64,000 bases of DNA from Sphingosinicella xenopeptidilytica (GTDB lineage: Bacteria; Pseudomonadota; Alphaproteobacteria; Sphingomonadales; Sphingomonadaceae), in NCBI RefSeq assembly GCF_042676985.1, contig NZ_JBHTIK010000012.1, positions 62,001 to 126,000 of the forward strand. The letters are read 5' to 3'. Position 1 is the first letter of the stretch; every line of letters starts with the position of its first letter. This document shows, piece by piece, positions 37,531-45,492 of this stretch. A model generated the notes under the pieces. That model was not told the origin of the DNA. It saw only the letters and a program-made list of their open reading frames with translations, and ran no database searches. The position numbers were made by a program, and so were the translations under genes.

Positions 37531-38241
37531 ATGAAACGAGTATGGACTGCGCTGTTTGCAATGCTGGCGGTCGCGATGGCGTCGCCCGCATCCGCGCAGG
37601 AGGCGAGCAAGATGTCGCCGGAACAGGCGATGAAGGTGCAGCAGGAGGCTACAACGGCGCCTGCGCCGGTTGCCGCGCCAACCGCACAGGACCCGGAGAA
37701 TATCCTCTATCTCGACCTTTCGACGGGCGGGCGCGTTGCCATCCTGATGCGGCCGGACATGGCGCCGAACCATATCGAGCGCATCAAGACGCTGGTGCGC
37801 CGCGGCTTCTACGACGGCATCATCTTCCACCGCGTCATCGAAGGCTTCATGGCGCAGACCGGCGATCCGCAGGGCACCGGGCAGGGCGGCTCCGACCTTC
37901 CCGACCTCAAGGCCGAGTTCAATTCGCTGCCGCACCTGCGCGGCACCGCCTCGATGGCGCGCACGCAGGCGCCGGACAGCGCGAACAGCCAGTTCTTCAT
38001 CATGTTCATGCCGATGACCGGCACGATGGACGGCAACTATACGGGCTGGGGCCGCGTGATCTCGGGCATGGAGTTCGTGGACAAGATCGCGCGCGGCGAG
38101 CCGCCCGCGAACCCCTCCCGCATCCTCAAGGCTTCGATCGCAGCCGATAACGTGCCGCCGCCACCGCCTGCGATCGCGGCGCCTGAAGCCGCGCCCGCCG
38201 TGCTGCAGGCGGCCGCTCAGGCACCGCCGCCGCAGAACTGA
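37531..38241 (+). CDS. Periplasmic cyclophilin-type peptidyl-prolyl isomerase
   Basis: A 236-residue protein with a Sec signal peptide (MKRVWTALFAMLAVAMASPASAQ) and a cyclophilin domain containing FHRVIEGFMAQTGDPQGTG, GTASMARTQAPDSANSQFFI and GWGRVISGMEFVDKI. It speeds up proline isomerisation during folding in the periplasm. A linker before the domain and a Pro/Ala-rich tail after it (from about residue 208) are low-complexity additions. ATG 37531 is chosen for the signal peptide and a GAGGG site; ATG 37462, overlapping coaD, would bury the signal. Confidence 0.94.
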   Translation: MKRVWTALFAMLAVAMASPASAQEASKMSPEQAMKVQQEATTAPAPVAAPTAQDPENILYLDLSTGGRVAILMRPDMAPNHIERIKTLVRRGFYDGIIFHRVIEGFMAQTGDPQGTGQGGSDLPDLKAEFNSLPHLRGTASMARTQAPDSANSQFFIMFMPMTGTMDGNYTGWGRVISGMEFVDKIARGEPPANPSRILKASIAADNVPPPPPAIAAPEAAPAVLQAAAQAPPPQN

Positions 38242-38242
38242 C

Positions 38243-39268
38243 TTGCGCGTCGACGATTTCGATTTCGAGCTGCCGCAGGACCTGATCGCGCTTCGCCCGG
38301 CCAGCCCGCGCGATGCGGCGCGGATGCTCGTCGTGCGCCCCGGCCGCCTCGAAGACCGGGTGGTGCGCGATCTGCCGGGGCTGCTGGAACCGGGCGACGT
38401 TCTTGTCTTCAACGACACGCGCGTCATCCCCGCGCAGCTTTTCGGCCGCAAGGGTGAGGCGAAGATCGGTGTTACGCTCCACAAGCGCGAGGGGCCGTAT
38501 GACTGGCGGGCGTTCGTTCGCAACGCCAAGCGGCTGAAGGCGGGCGACCGCGTCGATTTCGGCGCGGGGCTGGAAGGCATTGTCACCGAGAAGGCGGCGG
38601 ACGGCAGCATCCTGTGGCGCTTCGAATGCGAGGGGCCTTTGGAGGCTGCACTGCACGCGGCGGGCACGATGCCGCTGCCGCCGTACATTGCGGGCAAGCG
38701 CCCGGCGGATGCGCGCGACGCCGAGGACTATCAGACGATGTTCGCCGCGCGCGAGGGTGCGGTCGCCGCGCCCACGGCCGCGCTGCACTTCACGCCCGAA
38801 CTGATCGCGGCGCTGGACGCGCGGGGCGTGGGGCGCGAGACACTGACGCTGCACGTTGGTGCGGGGACGTTCCTGCCCGTGAAGGTGGACGACACGCGCG
38901 ACCACCGGATGCACGCCGAGTGGGGCGAGGTGAGCGCCGAGGCGGCGGCGCGGCTCAATGCCGCGCGCAAGGCGGGCGGGCGCATCATCGCCGTCGGCAC
39001 TACCTCGCTGCGCCTCCTTGAAAGCGCGGCGCGCGAGGATGGCGAAATCGTACCGTTCAGGGGCGATACCGACATCTTCATCACGCCCGGCTACCGCTTC
39101 CGCACGGTGCAGGGCCTGATGACCAACTTCCATCTGCCGCGCTCGACGCTCTTCATGCTGGTGAGCGCGTTGATGGGGCTGGAGACGATGCGCGGCGCCT
39201 ATGCGCACGCGATCGGGGGCGGATACCGCTTCTACTCCTACGGTGATTCGAGCCTGCTCTTGCCGTGA
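38243..39268 (+). CDS. queA: S-adenosylmethionine:tRNA ribosyltransferase-isomerase
   Basis: The 341-residue enzyme transfers the ribosyl group of SAM to preQ1 in tRNA, forming epoxyqueuosine. Signatures are FDFELPQDLIALRPASPRD, LVFNDTRVIPAQLFG, PPYI then DYQTMFA, LHVGAGTFLPVK and TNFHLPRSTLFMLVSAL. It probably starts at TTG 38243 directly after the PPIase gene. tgt, which acts earlier in the pathway, lies 0.6 kb downstream with one small gene between. Confidence 0.97.
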   Translation: MRVDDFDFELPQDLIALRPASPRDAARMLVVRPGRLEDRVVRDLPGLLEPGDVLVFNDTRVIPAQLFGRKGEAKIGVTLHKREGPYDWRAFVRNAKRLKAGDRVDFGAGLEGIVTEKAADGSILWRFECEGPLEAALHAAGTMPLPPYIAGKRPADARDAEDYQTMFAAREGAVAAPTAALHFTPELIAALDARGVGRETLTLHVGAGTFLPVKVDDTRDHRMHAEWGEVSAEAAARLNAARKAGGRIIAVGTTSLRLLESAAREDGEIVPFRGDTDIFITPGYRFRTVQGLMTNFHLPRSTLFMLVSALMGLETMRGAYAHAIGGGYRFYSYGDSSLLLP

Positions 39269-39281
39269 TCAGGCCTCTGCT

Positions 39282-39299
39282 GTATTATTCATATAATAC
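39282..39299. promoter_or_regulatory. AT-rich palindrome with TATAAT before a lipoprotein gene
   Basis: GTATTAT (39282-39288) and ATAATAC (39293-39299) form a perfect inverted repeat around TCAT; it contains TATAAT at 39292-39297. Surrounding DNA is very GC-rich, so this stands out. It lies 17-34 bases before the ATG at 39316. It could be a -10 element inside an operator for a MarR- or TetR-like regulator; none is nearby. Confidence 0.5.
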
Positions 39300-39315
39300 G
39301 GTTAATGAGGTGCTC

Positions 39316-39849
39316 ATGATGAAGCTGATGATTCCCGCTCTCGCCATGCTCGGCCTTGCCGCGTGCGACGCGCCCGCCGATCAGCCCGAGAAGGGCGCGG
39401 ACGTCGCCATCGTCGCGGCGAACGAACAGGGCAAGCGCGTGTTCGAGGCCGCAGCGGACGGCAAGACGGGCGCGGTGACGGTGACGACGCCGGGCTTCGA
39501 CCTCAACCTCAAGCTGCCCAAGGTGGCGCTCGGGGCAGACGATTTCGATATCGACGGCGTGAAGCTCTACCCCGGTTCGACGATCGGGGAGATCCGGGTC
39601 GATGCCGGCTCCAAGGACAAGAAAGGCGACGCCGCGGTGGATGTCGGCTTCACCGCGCCTGCCGACGCGAAGACCGTGGCGGGCTGGTTCGCGCGGCGCT
39701 TCACGCAGAAGGGTATCGCCTTCGAACGCGAGGGCGACACGCTGACTGGCGAGACGAGTGACGGCGATGCGTTCGTCGTCGAACTCGTCGACGAGACGGT
39801 GGACGGCGCGGCGGGGGCGAAGGGCAGCATCCACGTCGTCAGCGGATAG
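39316..39849 (+). CDS. Predicted lipoprotein between queA and tgt
   Basis: A 177-residue protein with a signal peptide ending in lipobox LAACD (MMKLMIPALAMLGLAAC). The Asp after the Cys would be the +2 residue, often linked to inner-membrane retention. The rest is acidic with beta-like segments (VTVTTPGFDLNLKLPKVAL; SSDGDAF-type end). A following motif ADAKTVAGWFARRFTQKGI may be helical. No family recognised. It probably has its own promoter (AT-rich palindrome upstream). Confidence 0.78.
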   Translation: MMKLMIPALAMLGLAACDAPADQPEKGADVAIVAANEQGKRVFEAAADGKTGAVTVTTPGFDLNLKLPKVALGADDFDIDGVKLYPGSTIGEIRVDAGSKDKKGDAAVDVGFTAPADAKTVAGWFARRFTQKGIAFEREGDTLTGETSDGDAFVVELVDETVDGAAGAKGSIHVVSG

Positions 39850-39888
39850 AGGTTTCCTGCGCGCGCGCTTCGCTCTATGCGGCGCGCC

Positions 39889-41013
39889 ATGACGCGTTTC
39901 GACTTTTCCATCCACGCGCGCGACGGCAGGGCGCGCACCGGCACGATCCATATGATGCGCGGCGAGATTCGTACGCCCGCGTTCATGCCGGTCGGCACCG
40001 CCGCGACCGTGAAGGCGATGAAGCCCGCGGACGTGCGCGCCACGGGCGCCGACATCATCCTCGGCAACACCTATCACCTGATGCTGCGCCCCGGCGACGA
40101 GCGCATGGCGCGCCTCGGCGGGCTGCACCGCTTCATGGGCTGGGACCGGCCGATCCTCACCGATTCGGGCGGGTATCAGGTGATGAGCCTTTCCGACCTC
40201 ACCAAGGTGACGGAAGAGGGCGTGCGCTTCGCCTCGCACCTCGACGGCTCGCGGCACCTGCTGACGCCGGAACGCTCGATGGAAATCCAGCGCAACCTCG
40301 GCAGCGACATCGTGATGGCGTTCGACGAGTGTACCGCGTTTCCCGCGCCGCACGGCGTTGCTGCGAAATCGATGGAAATGTCGATGCGCTGGGCGAAGCG
40401 TTCGCGGGACGGCTTCGACGGGCATGAGCACGCGGGTCGCGCGGCGCTGTTCGGCATCCAGCAGGGCTCGATGTTCGAAGACCTGCGCCGCGCCTCCTCG
40501 CAGGCGCTGACGGAGATCGGTTTCGACGGCTACGCGATCGGCGGCCTTGCGGTGGGCGAGGGTCAGCCGCAGATGTTCGAGGTGCTCGATTATGCGCCGG
40601 GGCTGCTGCCGGAGGACCGGCCGCGCTACCTGATGGGCGTCGGCAAGCCCGACGACATCGTGGGCGCGGTCGAGCGCGGCATCGACATGTTCGACTGCGT
40701 GCTGCCGACGCGATCGGGCCGCAACGGGCAGGCGTTCACGCACGATGGGCCGATCAACCTTCGGAACGCCCGCTTCGCCGAGGATACGGGGCCGCTCGAT
40801 CCCGATTGTGCCTGCGCGGTCTGCCACGGTTGGAGCCGCGCCTATATCCACCACCTGATCCGATCGGGCGAAATCCTTGGCGCGATGCTGATGACGGAGC
40901 ACAACCTCTCTTTTTATCAGCAGTTGATGGCAGGGCTCCGACAGGCCATCGCGGAGGGGCGGCTGGAGGCGTTCGCGCGTGCGTTCGTCGGCCGCTACCG
41001 GAAGGAAGGCTGA
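39889..41013 (+). CDS. tgt: tRNA-guanine transglycosylase
   Basis: A 374-residue TIM-barrel enzyme that swaps guanine 34 for preQ1 in GUN tRNAs. The catalytic Asp region LTDSGGYQVMSLSDL, the second Asp block VLPTRSGRNGQAFT, and the zinc site CACAVCHGWSRAYIHHL (about 307-323) are visible. ATG 39889 gives the usual TRFDFSIHA start; ATG 39877 would add four residues. It ends in a TGATG overlap with the enoyl-CoA hydratase gene. Confidence 0.98.
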   Translation: MTRFDFSIHARDGRARTGTIHMMRGEIRTPAFMPVGTAATVKAMKPADVRATGADIILGNTYHLMLRPGDERMARLGGLHRFMGWDRPILTDSGGYQVMSLSDLTKVTEEGVRFASHLDGSRHLLTPERSMEIQRNLGSDIVMAFDECTAFPAPHGVAAKSMEMSMRWAKRSRDGFDGHEHAGRAALFGIQQGSMFEDLRRASSQALTEIGFDGYAIGGLAVGEGQPQMFEVLDYAPGLLPEDRPRYLMGVGKPDDIVGAVERGIDMFDCVLPTRSGRNGQAFTHDGPINLRNARFAEDTGPLDPDCACAVCHGWSRAYIHHLIRSGEILGAMLMTEHNLSFYQQLMAGLRQAIAEGRLEAFARAFVGRYRKEG

Positions 41014-41783
41014 TGGCGGTTGTCGAAGTTGAGCGTTGCGGAGGTTACGCTGTTGTCACGATGAACCGCCCGGAGGCGATGAACGCGCTTTCGAAGGCGC
41101 TTCGCAGCGAACTCGCCCGCACCTTCGACGCGCTGGAGGCCGACCCCGATATCCGCGCCGTCATCCTGACCGCCGCGGGCGACCGGGCGTTCACCGCCGG
41201 GCTCGACCTCAAGGAACTGGGATCAGGCGCGACGAGCCTTGCCGACGCCGTGGAAAAGGAAGACCCCGTAAGTGCGCTCGGCCGTTTCTCGGGGCCTGTG
41301 ATCGGCGCGATCAATGGTGTCGCGATCACCGGCGGCTTCGAACTGGCGCTCGCCTGCGACGTACTGATCGCGTCCGAAACCGCGCGCTTCGCCGACACGC
41401 ACGCGCGCATCGGCGTGATGCCAGGCTGGGGCCTCAGCCAGCGGCTGAGCCGCACCATTGGTATCTTCCGCGCCAAGGAAATGTCACTGACCGGCAATTT
41501 CATCGACGCTGCGACGGCGGAACGCTGGGGCCTTGTGAACCGGGTCGTCGCGCCCGCCGAACTGATGCCCACGGCGCGGCGCTTCGCGGAGGATATGCTC
41601 TCCGCCGATCCGGGGATGCTGAAGGCGCTGAAGGCGCTCATCGACGACGGCTTCGCGCTCCCCTTCGGTGAGGCGATGGCGCTGGAAACGGAGCGGTCTG
41701 CGGGCAATAGCGCGATCGGCGCCGCAGCGGTCGAGGCGCGCCGCAGCGCCGTTCTCGATCGGGGGCGTTCGCAGGCGGGCTGA
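41013..41783 (+). CDS. Enoyl-CoA hydratase/isomerase family protein
   Basis: A 256-residue crotonase-fold protein. Typical blocks are MNRPEAMNALSKALRSEL, GDRAFTAGLDLKEL (oxyanion-hole loop), and GAINGVAITGGFELALACDVLIAS with a second oxyanion Gly. The Glu pair used in hydration is partly present (ETARF and the GVMPGWGLSQRL loop has no Glu at the first place), so classic hydratase activity is not certain. Translationally coupled to tgt by TGATG. Its stop abuts the stop of the convergent crotonase gene. Confidence 0.9.
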   Translation: MAVVEVERCGGYAVVTMNRPEAMNALSKALRSELARTFDALEADPDIRAVILTAAGDRAFTAGLDLKELGSGATSLADAVEKEDPVSALGRFSGPVIGAINGVAITGGFELALACDVLIASETARFADTHARIGVMPGWGLSQRLSRTIGIFRAKEMSLTGNFIDAATAERWGLVNRVVAPAELMPTARRFAEDMLSADPGMLKALKALIDDGFALPFGEAMALETERSAGNSAIGAAAVEARRSAVLDRGRSQAG

Positions 41784-42596
41784 CTAGCGCCCCTTGAAGT
41801 TCGCGGGGCGCTTTTGCAGGAAGGCGGTAACGCCCTCCGCGAAATCTTCCGTGAGACCGGCGAGCCGCTGGTTGCGACGCTCGACCATCAGCCCTTCGCT
41901 GAGCGGCTTGTCGAGGCATTGGCGCAGGCCCTGACGGATCAGCGCATAGGCGCGCGTCGGCCCCTTCGCCAGCCGCGCGGCGAGCGCGTGGGCCTCGGCC
42001 ATCAGCGCGTCGTCGTCGACCACCTTGTAGATCATGCCCCAATCGAACGCCTGCGCGGCGGGCACCTTCTCACCGAGCATCATCATCGCCTGCGCCCGGG
42101 CGCGGCCCGCGAGGCGGGGCAGAATCCATGTCGAGCCGACATCGGGCACGAGGCCGATGTTGACGAAGGCCTGCAGGAAATAGGCGGAGCGGGCGGCGAT
42201 GACGATGTCCCCCGCCAGCGCGATCGATGCGCCCGCGCCTGCCGCGGGGCCGTTCACCGCGGTGACGAAGGGTAGGGGCAGGTCCATCAGCCGTTCGAGC
42301 AGCGGATTGAAATGGGTTTCGAGCACTTTGCCCGCATCCATCGGGCCTGCGGGGAGCCCGCTGCTGTCCGGAGCGGCGCCTGCATTGCCGCCCGAGAGGT
42401 CGGCGCCCGAGGAAAAGCCGCGGCCCGCGCCCGTCATCAGCAGCACGCGCGCGGTGCCGCGATCGCGCACGGAATCGACCGCGTGGATCATCTCGGCCAC
42501 CGTGTGCGTGCTGAGACCGTTCAGCACCTGCGGCCGATTGATCGTCAGCGTCGCAATGCCATCCTGTTCTTCGAGCAGGATGTGTTCGTAGGCCAT
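41784..42596 (-). CDS. Enoyl-CoA hydratase/isomerase family protein (second)
   Basis: A 270-residue crotonase-fold protein, only distantly similar to its convergent neighbour. Blocks: TINRPQVLNGLSTHTVAEM, GRGFSSGADLSGG, AVNGPAAGAGASIALAGDIVIAA, and NIGLVPDVGSTWILPRL, which resembles PaaG-like 2-(1,2-epoxy-phenylacetyl)-CoA isomerases more than EchA. The role is likely in fatty or aromatic acid CoA metabolism; substrate unknown. Three hairpins lie upstream. Confidence 0.9.
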   Translation of the reverse strand: MAYEHILLEEQDGIATLTINRPQVLNGLSTHTVAEMIHAVDSVRDRGTARVLLMTGAGRGFSSGADLSGGNAGAAPDSSGLPAGPMDAGKVLETHFNPLLERLMDLPLPFVTAVNGPAAGAGASIALAGDIVIAARSAYFLQAFVNIGLVPDVGSTWILPRLAGRARAQAMMMLGEKVPAAQAFDWGMIYKVVDDDALMAEAHALAARLAKGPTRAYALIRQGLRQCLDKPLSEGLMVERRNQRLAGLTEDFAEGVTAFLQKRPANFKGR

Positions 42597-42629
42597 GTGC
42601 GTCTCCCCGTATCCAGTTCGGGGATGCTT

Positions 42630-42743
42630 AGCCGCATCGAGCGGCTAGGGAACCGGTCATTTGAAAGGGGGGCGGATCATTTGACCGGTTCCCGCCGTTC
42701 GACGAGAGACTGATTCACGTTTCAGGCCGTAAAGGCCTGAAAC
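42630..42743. repeat. Three consecutive inverted repeats between two minus-strand genes
   Basis: Hairpin 1: AGCCGC/GCGGCT around ATCGA (42630-42646). Hairpin 2: GGGAACCGGTCA (42648-42659) with TGACCGGTTCCC (42682-42693), a perfect 12-base pair of arms with a 22-base loop. Hairpin 3: GTTTCAGGCC/GGCCTGAAAC around GTAAA (42719-42743). Hairpin 3 directly follows the stop of the PepSY gene (42753) on the minus strand and is a good terminator stem, though without a clear T tract. The others may be an operator or mRNA elements of the hydratase gene. Confidence 0.75.
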
Positions 42744-42752
42744 GATCGCGGT

Positions 42753-43013
42753 CTAGTCGTCGAAGCGCCGGTCAAGCACTTCACCGGTCCGGCGATCGAT
42801 CAGCAGTTCCACTTCCCGGTTCTGCGCATCGCGGCCTTCCACCTTCACCGCGGCGCCCTTCACCTCGATTTCGTGCGCGCGAACGCCGAGCGCGGCGGCG
42901 CGCTTCTCGACGGCATCGAGCGACATGGTCTTCGCGGCGGGCGCCGCCGCGTTCGCGATGAACGGCGTTGCCGCGGCAACGAGCAGGACGGCGGGCAGAA
43001 TGATTCGTTTCAT
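42753..43013 (-). CDS. Periplasmic PepSY-domain protein (divergent)
   Basis: An 86-residue protein with a signal peptide (IILPAVLLVAAATPFIANA) and one PepSY-like unit: helix AVEKRAAALGVRAHEIEVKG followed by strands that end ELLIDRRTGEVLDRRFDD. PepSY proteins often inhibit proteases or control sensor kinases in the periplasm. ATG 43013 has AAGGAG. It diverges from the PepSY-response regulator-kinase operon and is about 70 bases from a conserved direct repeat, so it may be a regulated feedback component of that system. Confidence 0.88.
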   Translation of the reverse strand: MKRIILPAVLLVAAATPFIANAAAPAAKTMSLDAVEKRAAALGVRAHEIEVKGAAVKVEGRDAQNREVELLIDRRTGEVLDRRFDD

Positions 43014-43057
43014 GGTCGGATCTCCTTGGGTTTGTGGAGAGATGCCTAGCGAATCGC

Positions 43058-43098
43058 CGCTGACGCGCGCCCAGCGCGGGTCGTCAGCCAAGCGTCAG
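43058..43098. promoter_or_regulatory. Predicted response-regulator binding site, copy 1
   Basis: CGCTGACGCGCG (43058-43069) and the direct repeat GTCAG-N6-GTCAG (43083-43098, GTCAGCCAAGCGTCAG) lie between two divergent PepSY genes. Both parts recur before the porin gene (46861-46890). An 11-bp period of pentamers on one face of the helix is the usual OmpR/PhoP-family layout. The adjacent OmpR-type regulator is the natural candidate. Confidence 0.6.
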
Positions 43099-43121
43099 CG
43101 GAGACGTGATAGCGACCGGAC

Positions 43122-43475
43122 ATGCGTATGACTCCATTTCCATCCTTGCGCCTCCGCCGGGCTTTGCCGGTTGCGCTCGCGGCCGTGGCGGTGCTGACCA
43201 TCGCGGGCGGCGCCCCGGCAAAGGACAAACAGGTCAAGAAGGCGGAAGCGGCGACTTCGATCCGCGCCGCCGTCGAGCGCGGCGATATTCTGCCGCTGCC
43301 CCGTATTCTCGCGCTTGCACAGGCGCGCGTAAAAGGGGAAGTGCTGAAGATCGAACTCGAGCAGGACGACGGCGTGCTCAGCTATGAGGTCAAGATTCTG
43401 ACCAAGAAGGGTCGTGTGCGCGAAGTCGAACTCGATGCCCGCACGGGCGCGCTCATCAAGATCGAGGATGATTGA
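43122..43475 (+). CDS. PepSY-domain protein, first gene of a two-component operon
   Basis: A 117-residue exported protein (signal RALPVALAAVAVLTIAGGAPA) with one PepSY-like unit: helix RILALAQARVKGEVLKIELE and strands ending VREVELDARTGALIKIEDD. Its stop overlaps the response regulator start (TGATG). The order PepSY protein-response regulator-PhoQ-like kinase suggests that it modulates the kinase from the periplasm, as described for small inhibitors such as FeuN with FeuPQ; that parallel is inference. Confidence 0.9.
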   Translation: MRMTPFPSLRLRRALPVALAAVAVLTIAGGAPAKDKQVKKAEAATSIRAAVERGDILPLPRILALAQARVKGEVLKIELEQDDGVLSYEVKILTKKGRVREVELDARTGALIKIEDD

Positions 43476-44137
43476 TGCGCCTGCTGGTGGTGGAGGACGA
43501 TCCCGATGTGGGGGACGACCTCGTCCGCGCGCTGGGTGAAGCGGGCTTCGTCGTCGATCTTGCCGTGACCGGCGACGATGCGTGGTATCGCGGCGATACC
43601 GAGAACTATGCCGCCGTCATCCTCGACCTCGGCCTGCCGCGCCTCGACGGGCTCAGCGTCCTCAGGCGCTGGCGGAGTGCGGGGCGCAATTTCCCCGTGC
43701 TGATCCTCACCGCGCGCAGCGAATGGACCGAGAAGGTCGAGGGCATCGATGCCGGTGCCGACGATTATCTCGCGAAGCCCTTCGCGATGGGCGAACTGGT
43801 GGCGCGGGTACGGGCGCTGCTGCGCCGTGCGGCCGGGCATGGGTCGCCGCTGATCCGTGTCGGGCGCCTGACGCTCGATACCAGCCGTATGTCCGCGCAT
43901 GTCGACGCGCGCGCGATCCGGCTGTCGCCGCTCGAATACCGCTTCCTCGAATTCCTCGCGCACCAGCAGGGCAGCGTCGCTGCCGCGCACGACATTGCAG
44001 AGCATCTCTACGGCACCGCCGATTCGGGCGACACCAACGCCATCGAGGCGCTCGTCACCCGGCTGCGCCGCAAGACCGGGCCGGGCATCGTCGAGACGCG
44101 GCGCGGCTTCGGCTACTTCCTCTCGGAGGAGAGCTGA
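43475..44137 (+). CDS. OmpR/PhoP-family response regulator
   Basis: A 220-residue regulator with a receiver domain (acidic EDD at 7-9, phosphoacceptor D51 in VILDLGLPRLDG, Lys in YLAKPF near 101) and a winged-helix DNA-binding domain with LSPLEYRFLEFLAHQQG, and DTNAIEALVTRLRRKTG as recognition helix region. It starts at ATG 43475, coupled to the PepSY gene and in turn overlapping the kinase by TGATG. The direct repeats at 43083 and 46875 are candidate targets. Confidence 0.95.
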   Translation: MRLLVVEDDPDVGDDLVRALGEAGFVVDLAVTGDDAWYRGDTENYAAVILDLGLPRLDGLSVLRRWRSAGRNFPVLILTARSEWTEKVEGIDAGADDYLAKPFAMGELVARVRALLRRAAGHGSPLIRVGRLTLDTSRMSAHVDARAIRLSPLEYRFLEFLAHQQGSVAAAHDIAEHLYGTADSGDTNAIEALVTRLRRKTGPGIVETRRGFGYFLSEES

Positions 44138-45492
44138 TGGCGCTGCGTTCGCTGCGGCTTCGGCTGCTGGCGAGCGCCGCCGCCGCGATTTTCCTTGCGC
44201 TCGCGCTTGCGGGCTTCGGGCTCAACTTCCTGTTCGAGCGCCATATCGAACGCCGCGAGGCGCTGTCGATGGAGGCGAAGGCAAGGGAACTGCTCGGCGC
44301 GCTGAGGCTCGATGGGAGCGGCAAGCCATTCGTTGATACGCTGCCCTCCGACAACCGCTTCAATGAACCTGCGGGGGGGCTTTACTGGCAGGTCACGACG
44401 GCGGCCGGGCAGGAGCATTCGCCTTCGCTCTGGGACCAGTCGCTTCCCGCTGCAATGGAAACGCCCCGTGATCACTGGCGCGTGCGGCGCATACCGGGAC
44501 CGTTCGAGCAGGGATTGCTGGTGATCGAGCGGATGGTGCGGCCCGACCAGAGCGGCCGCCCGGTTCTGGTGCAGGTGGCGACCGACGACGGCGCGCTCCT
44601 CGACGCGCAGCGCGAATTCGGCCGGGAAATGATCGGCTCGCTTGTGCTGCTGTGGCTGGTGCTGATCGGCGCCGCCTACGGCCAGGTGGTGCTGGGGCTG
44701 AAGCCGCTGGCGCGCATCCGCGACGAGCTCGACCGGATGCGGCGCAATCCGGGCGCGCGGCTATCGGCGGACCATCCGACCGAAATCGATCCACTGGCGA
44801 ACGCGATCAATTCGCTCGCCGATGCGCGGGCGGGAGATGTCGATCGTGCGCGCCGCCGCGCTGCCGATCTCGCGCACAGCCTGAAGACGCCGCTTGCCGC
44901 GCTCGCCGCGCAGAGCCGCCGCGCGCGTGAGGCGGGAGCGCATGAAGCGGCGGACGGGCTCGACCGCGCCATCGCGGCGGCGGGTGCGGCGCTGGAGGCG
45001 GAACTCGCGCGCTCGCGATCGGCGGTGGCGCGCGAGGCGCAGGCGTCCGAACGTGCGAACGTGCTCGACGCGGCGGAAGCCGTCGCCGCCGTCATCGAGC
45101 GCACCGAGGCGGGCGAGCGCATCGTGTTCGAGATCGACGTGCCGGAGGATCTGGAATTGCCGTTCGCGGCTTCGGATCTTGCCGAAATCCTCGGCGCGCT
45201 GATGGAGAATGCCGCGCGTTTCGCCCGGCGGCGGGTGGCTGTCTCCGGCGTTGTCGCGGGTGACGAGGTTCGGATCAGCGTCGGGGACGATGGCCCCGGC
45301 ATCGCCGATGCGCGCGCGGCGACGGCGCTGGTGCGCGGCGGGCGTCTCGACGAGGCCGGGCCGGGCCACGGTTTCGGGCTTGCCATCGTCAGCGATCTGG
45401 TGAGCGCGACGGACGGCACCATGGCGCTCGGCACCGGCCCGCTCGGCGGCCTTGAAGTCCGCCTCGCGTGGCCGGTGCTTGCTGCATCCTAG
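44137..45492 (+). CDS. PhoQ-like sensor histidine kinase
   Basis: A 451-residue membrane kinase with transmembrane helices at about 8-31 and 167-190, enclosing a periplasmic sensor domain of about 135 residues. The H box is DLAHSLKTPLAAL with H247, of the PhoQ type (HSLKTPL). The N box LMENAARFARRRVAVSG and G boxes VGDDGPGIAD and GHGFGLAIVSDL follow. It probably phosphorylates the regulator encoded just before it. The signal is unknown; PepSY partners suggest envelope status. The stop shares the bases CTAG with the convergent porin stop. Confidence 0.94.
   Translation: MALRSLRLRLLASAAAAIFLALALAGFGLNFLFERHIERREALSMEAKARELLGALRLDGSGKPFVDTLPSDNRFNEPAGGLYWQVTTAAGQEHSPSLWDQSLPAAMETPRDHWRVRRIPGPFEQGLLVIERMVRPDQSGRPVLVQVATDDGALLDAQREFGREMIGSLVLLWLVLIGAAYGQVVLGLKPLARIRDELDRMRRNPGARLSADHPTEIDPLANAINSLADARAGDVDRARRRAADLAHSLKTPLAALAAQSRRAREAGAHEAADGLDRAIAAAGAALEAELARSRSAVAREAQASERANVLDAAEAVAAVIERTEAGERIVFEIDVPEDLELPFAASDLAEILGALMENAARFARRRVAVSGVVAGDEVRISVGDDGPGIADARAATALVRGGRLDEAGPGHGFGLAIVSDLVSATDGTMALGTGPLGGLEVRLAWPVLAAS

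Noticed and set aside
41013..42596. Recent inverted duplication of an enoyl-CoA hydratase gene
   Set aside because: The two proteins share only fold-level motifs and differ throughout, so they are separate family members that happen to converge.
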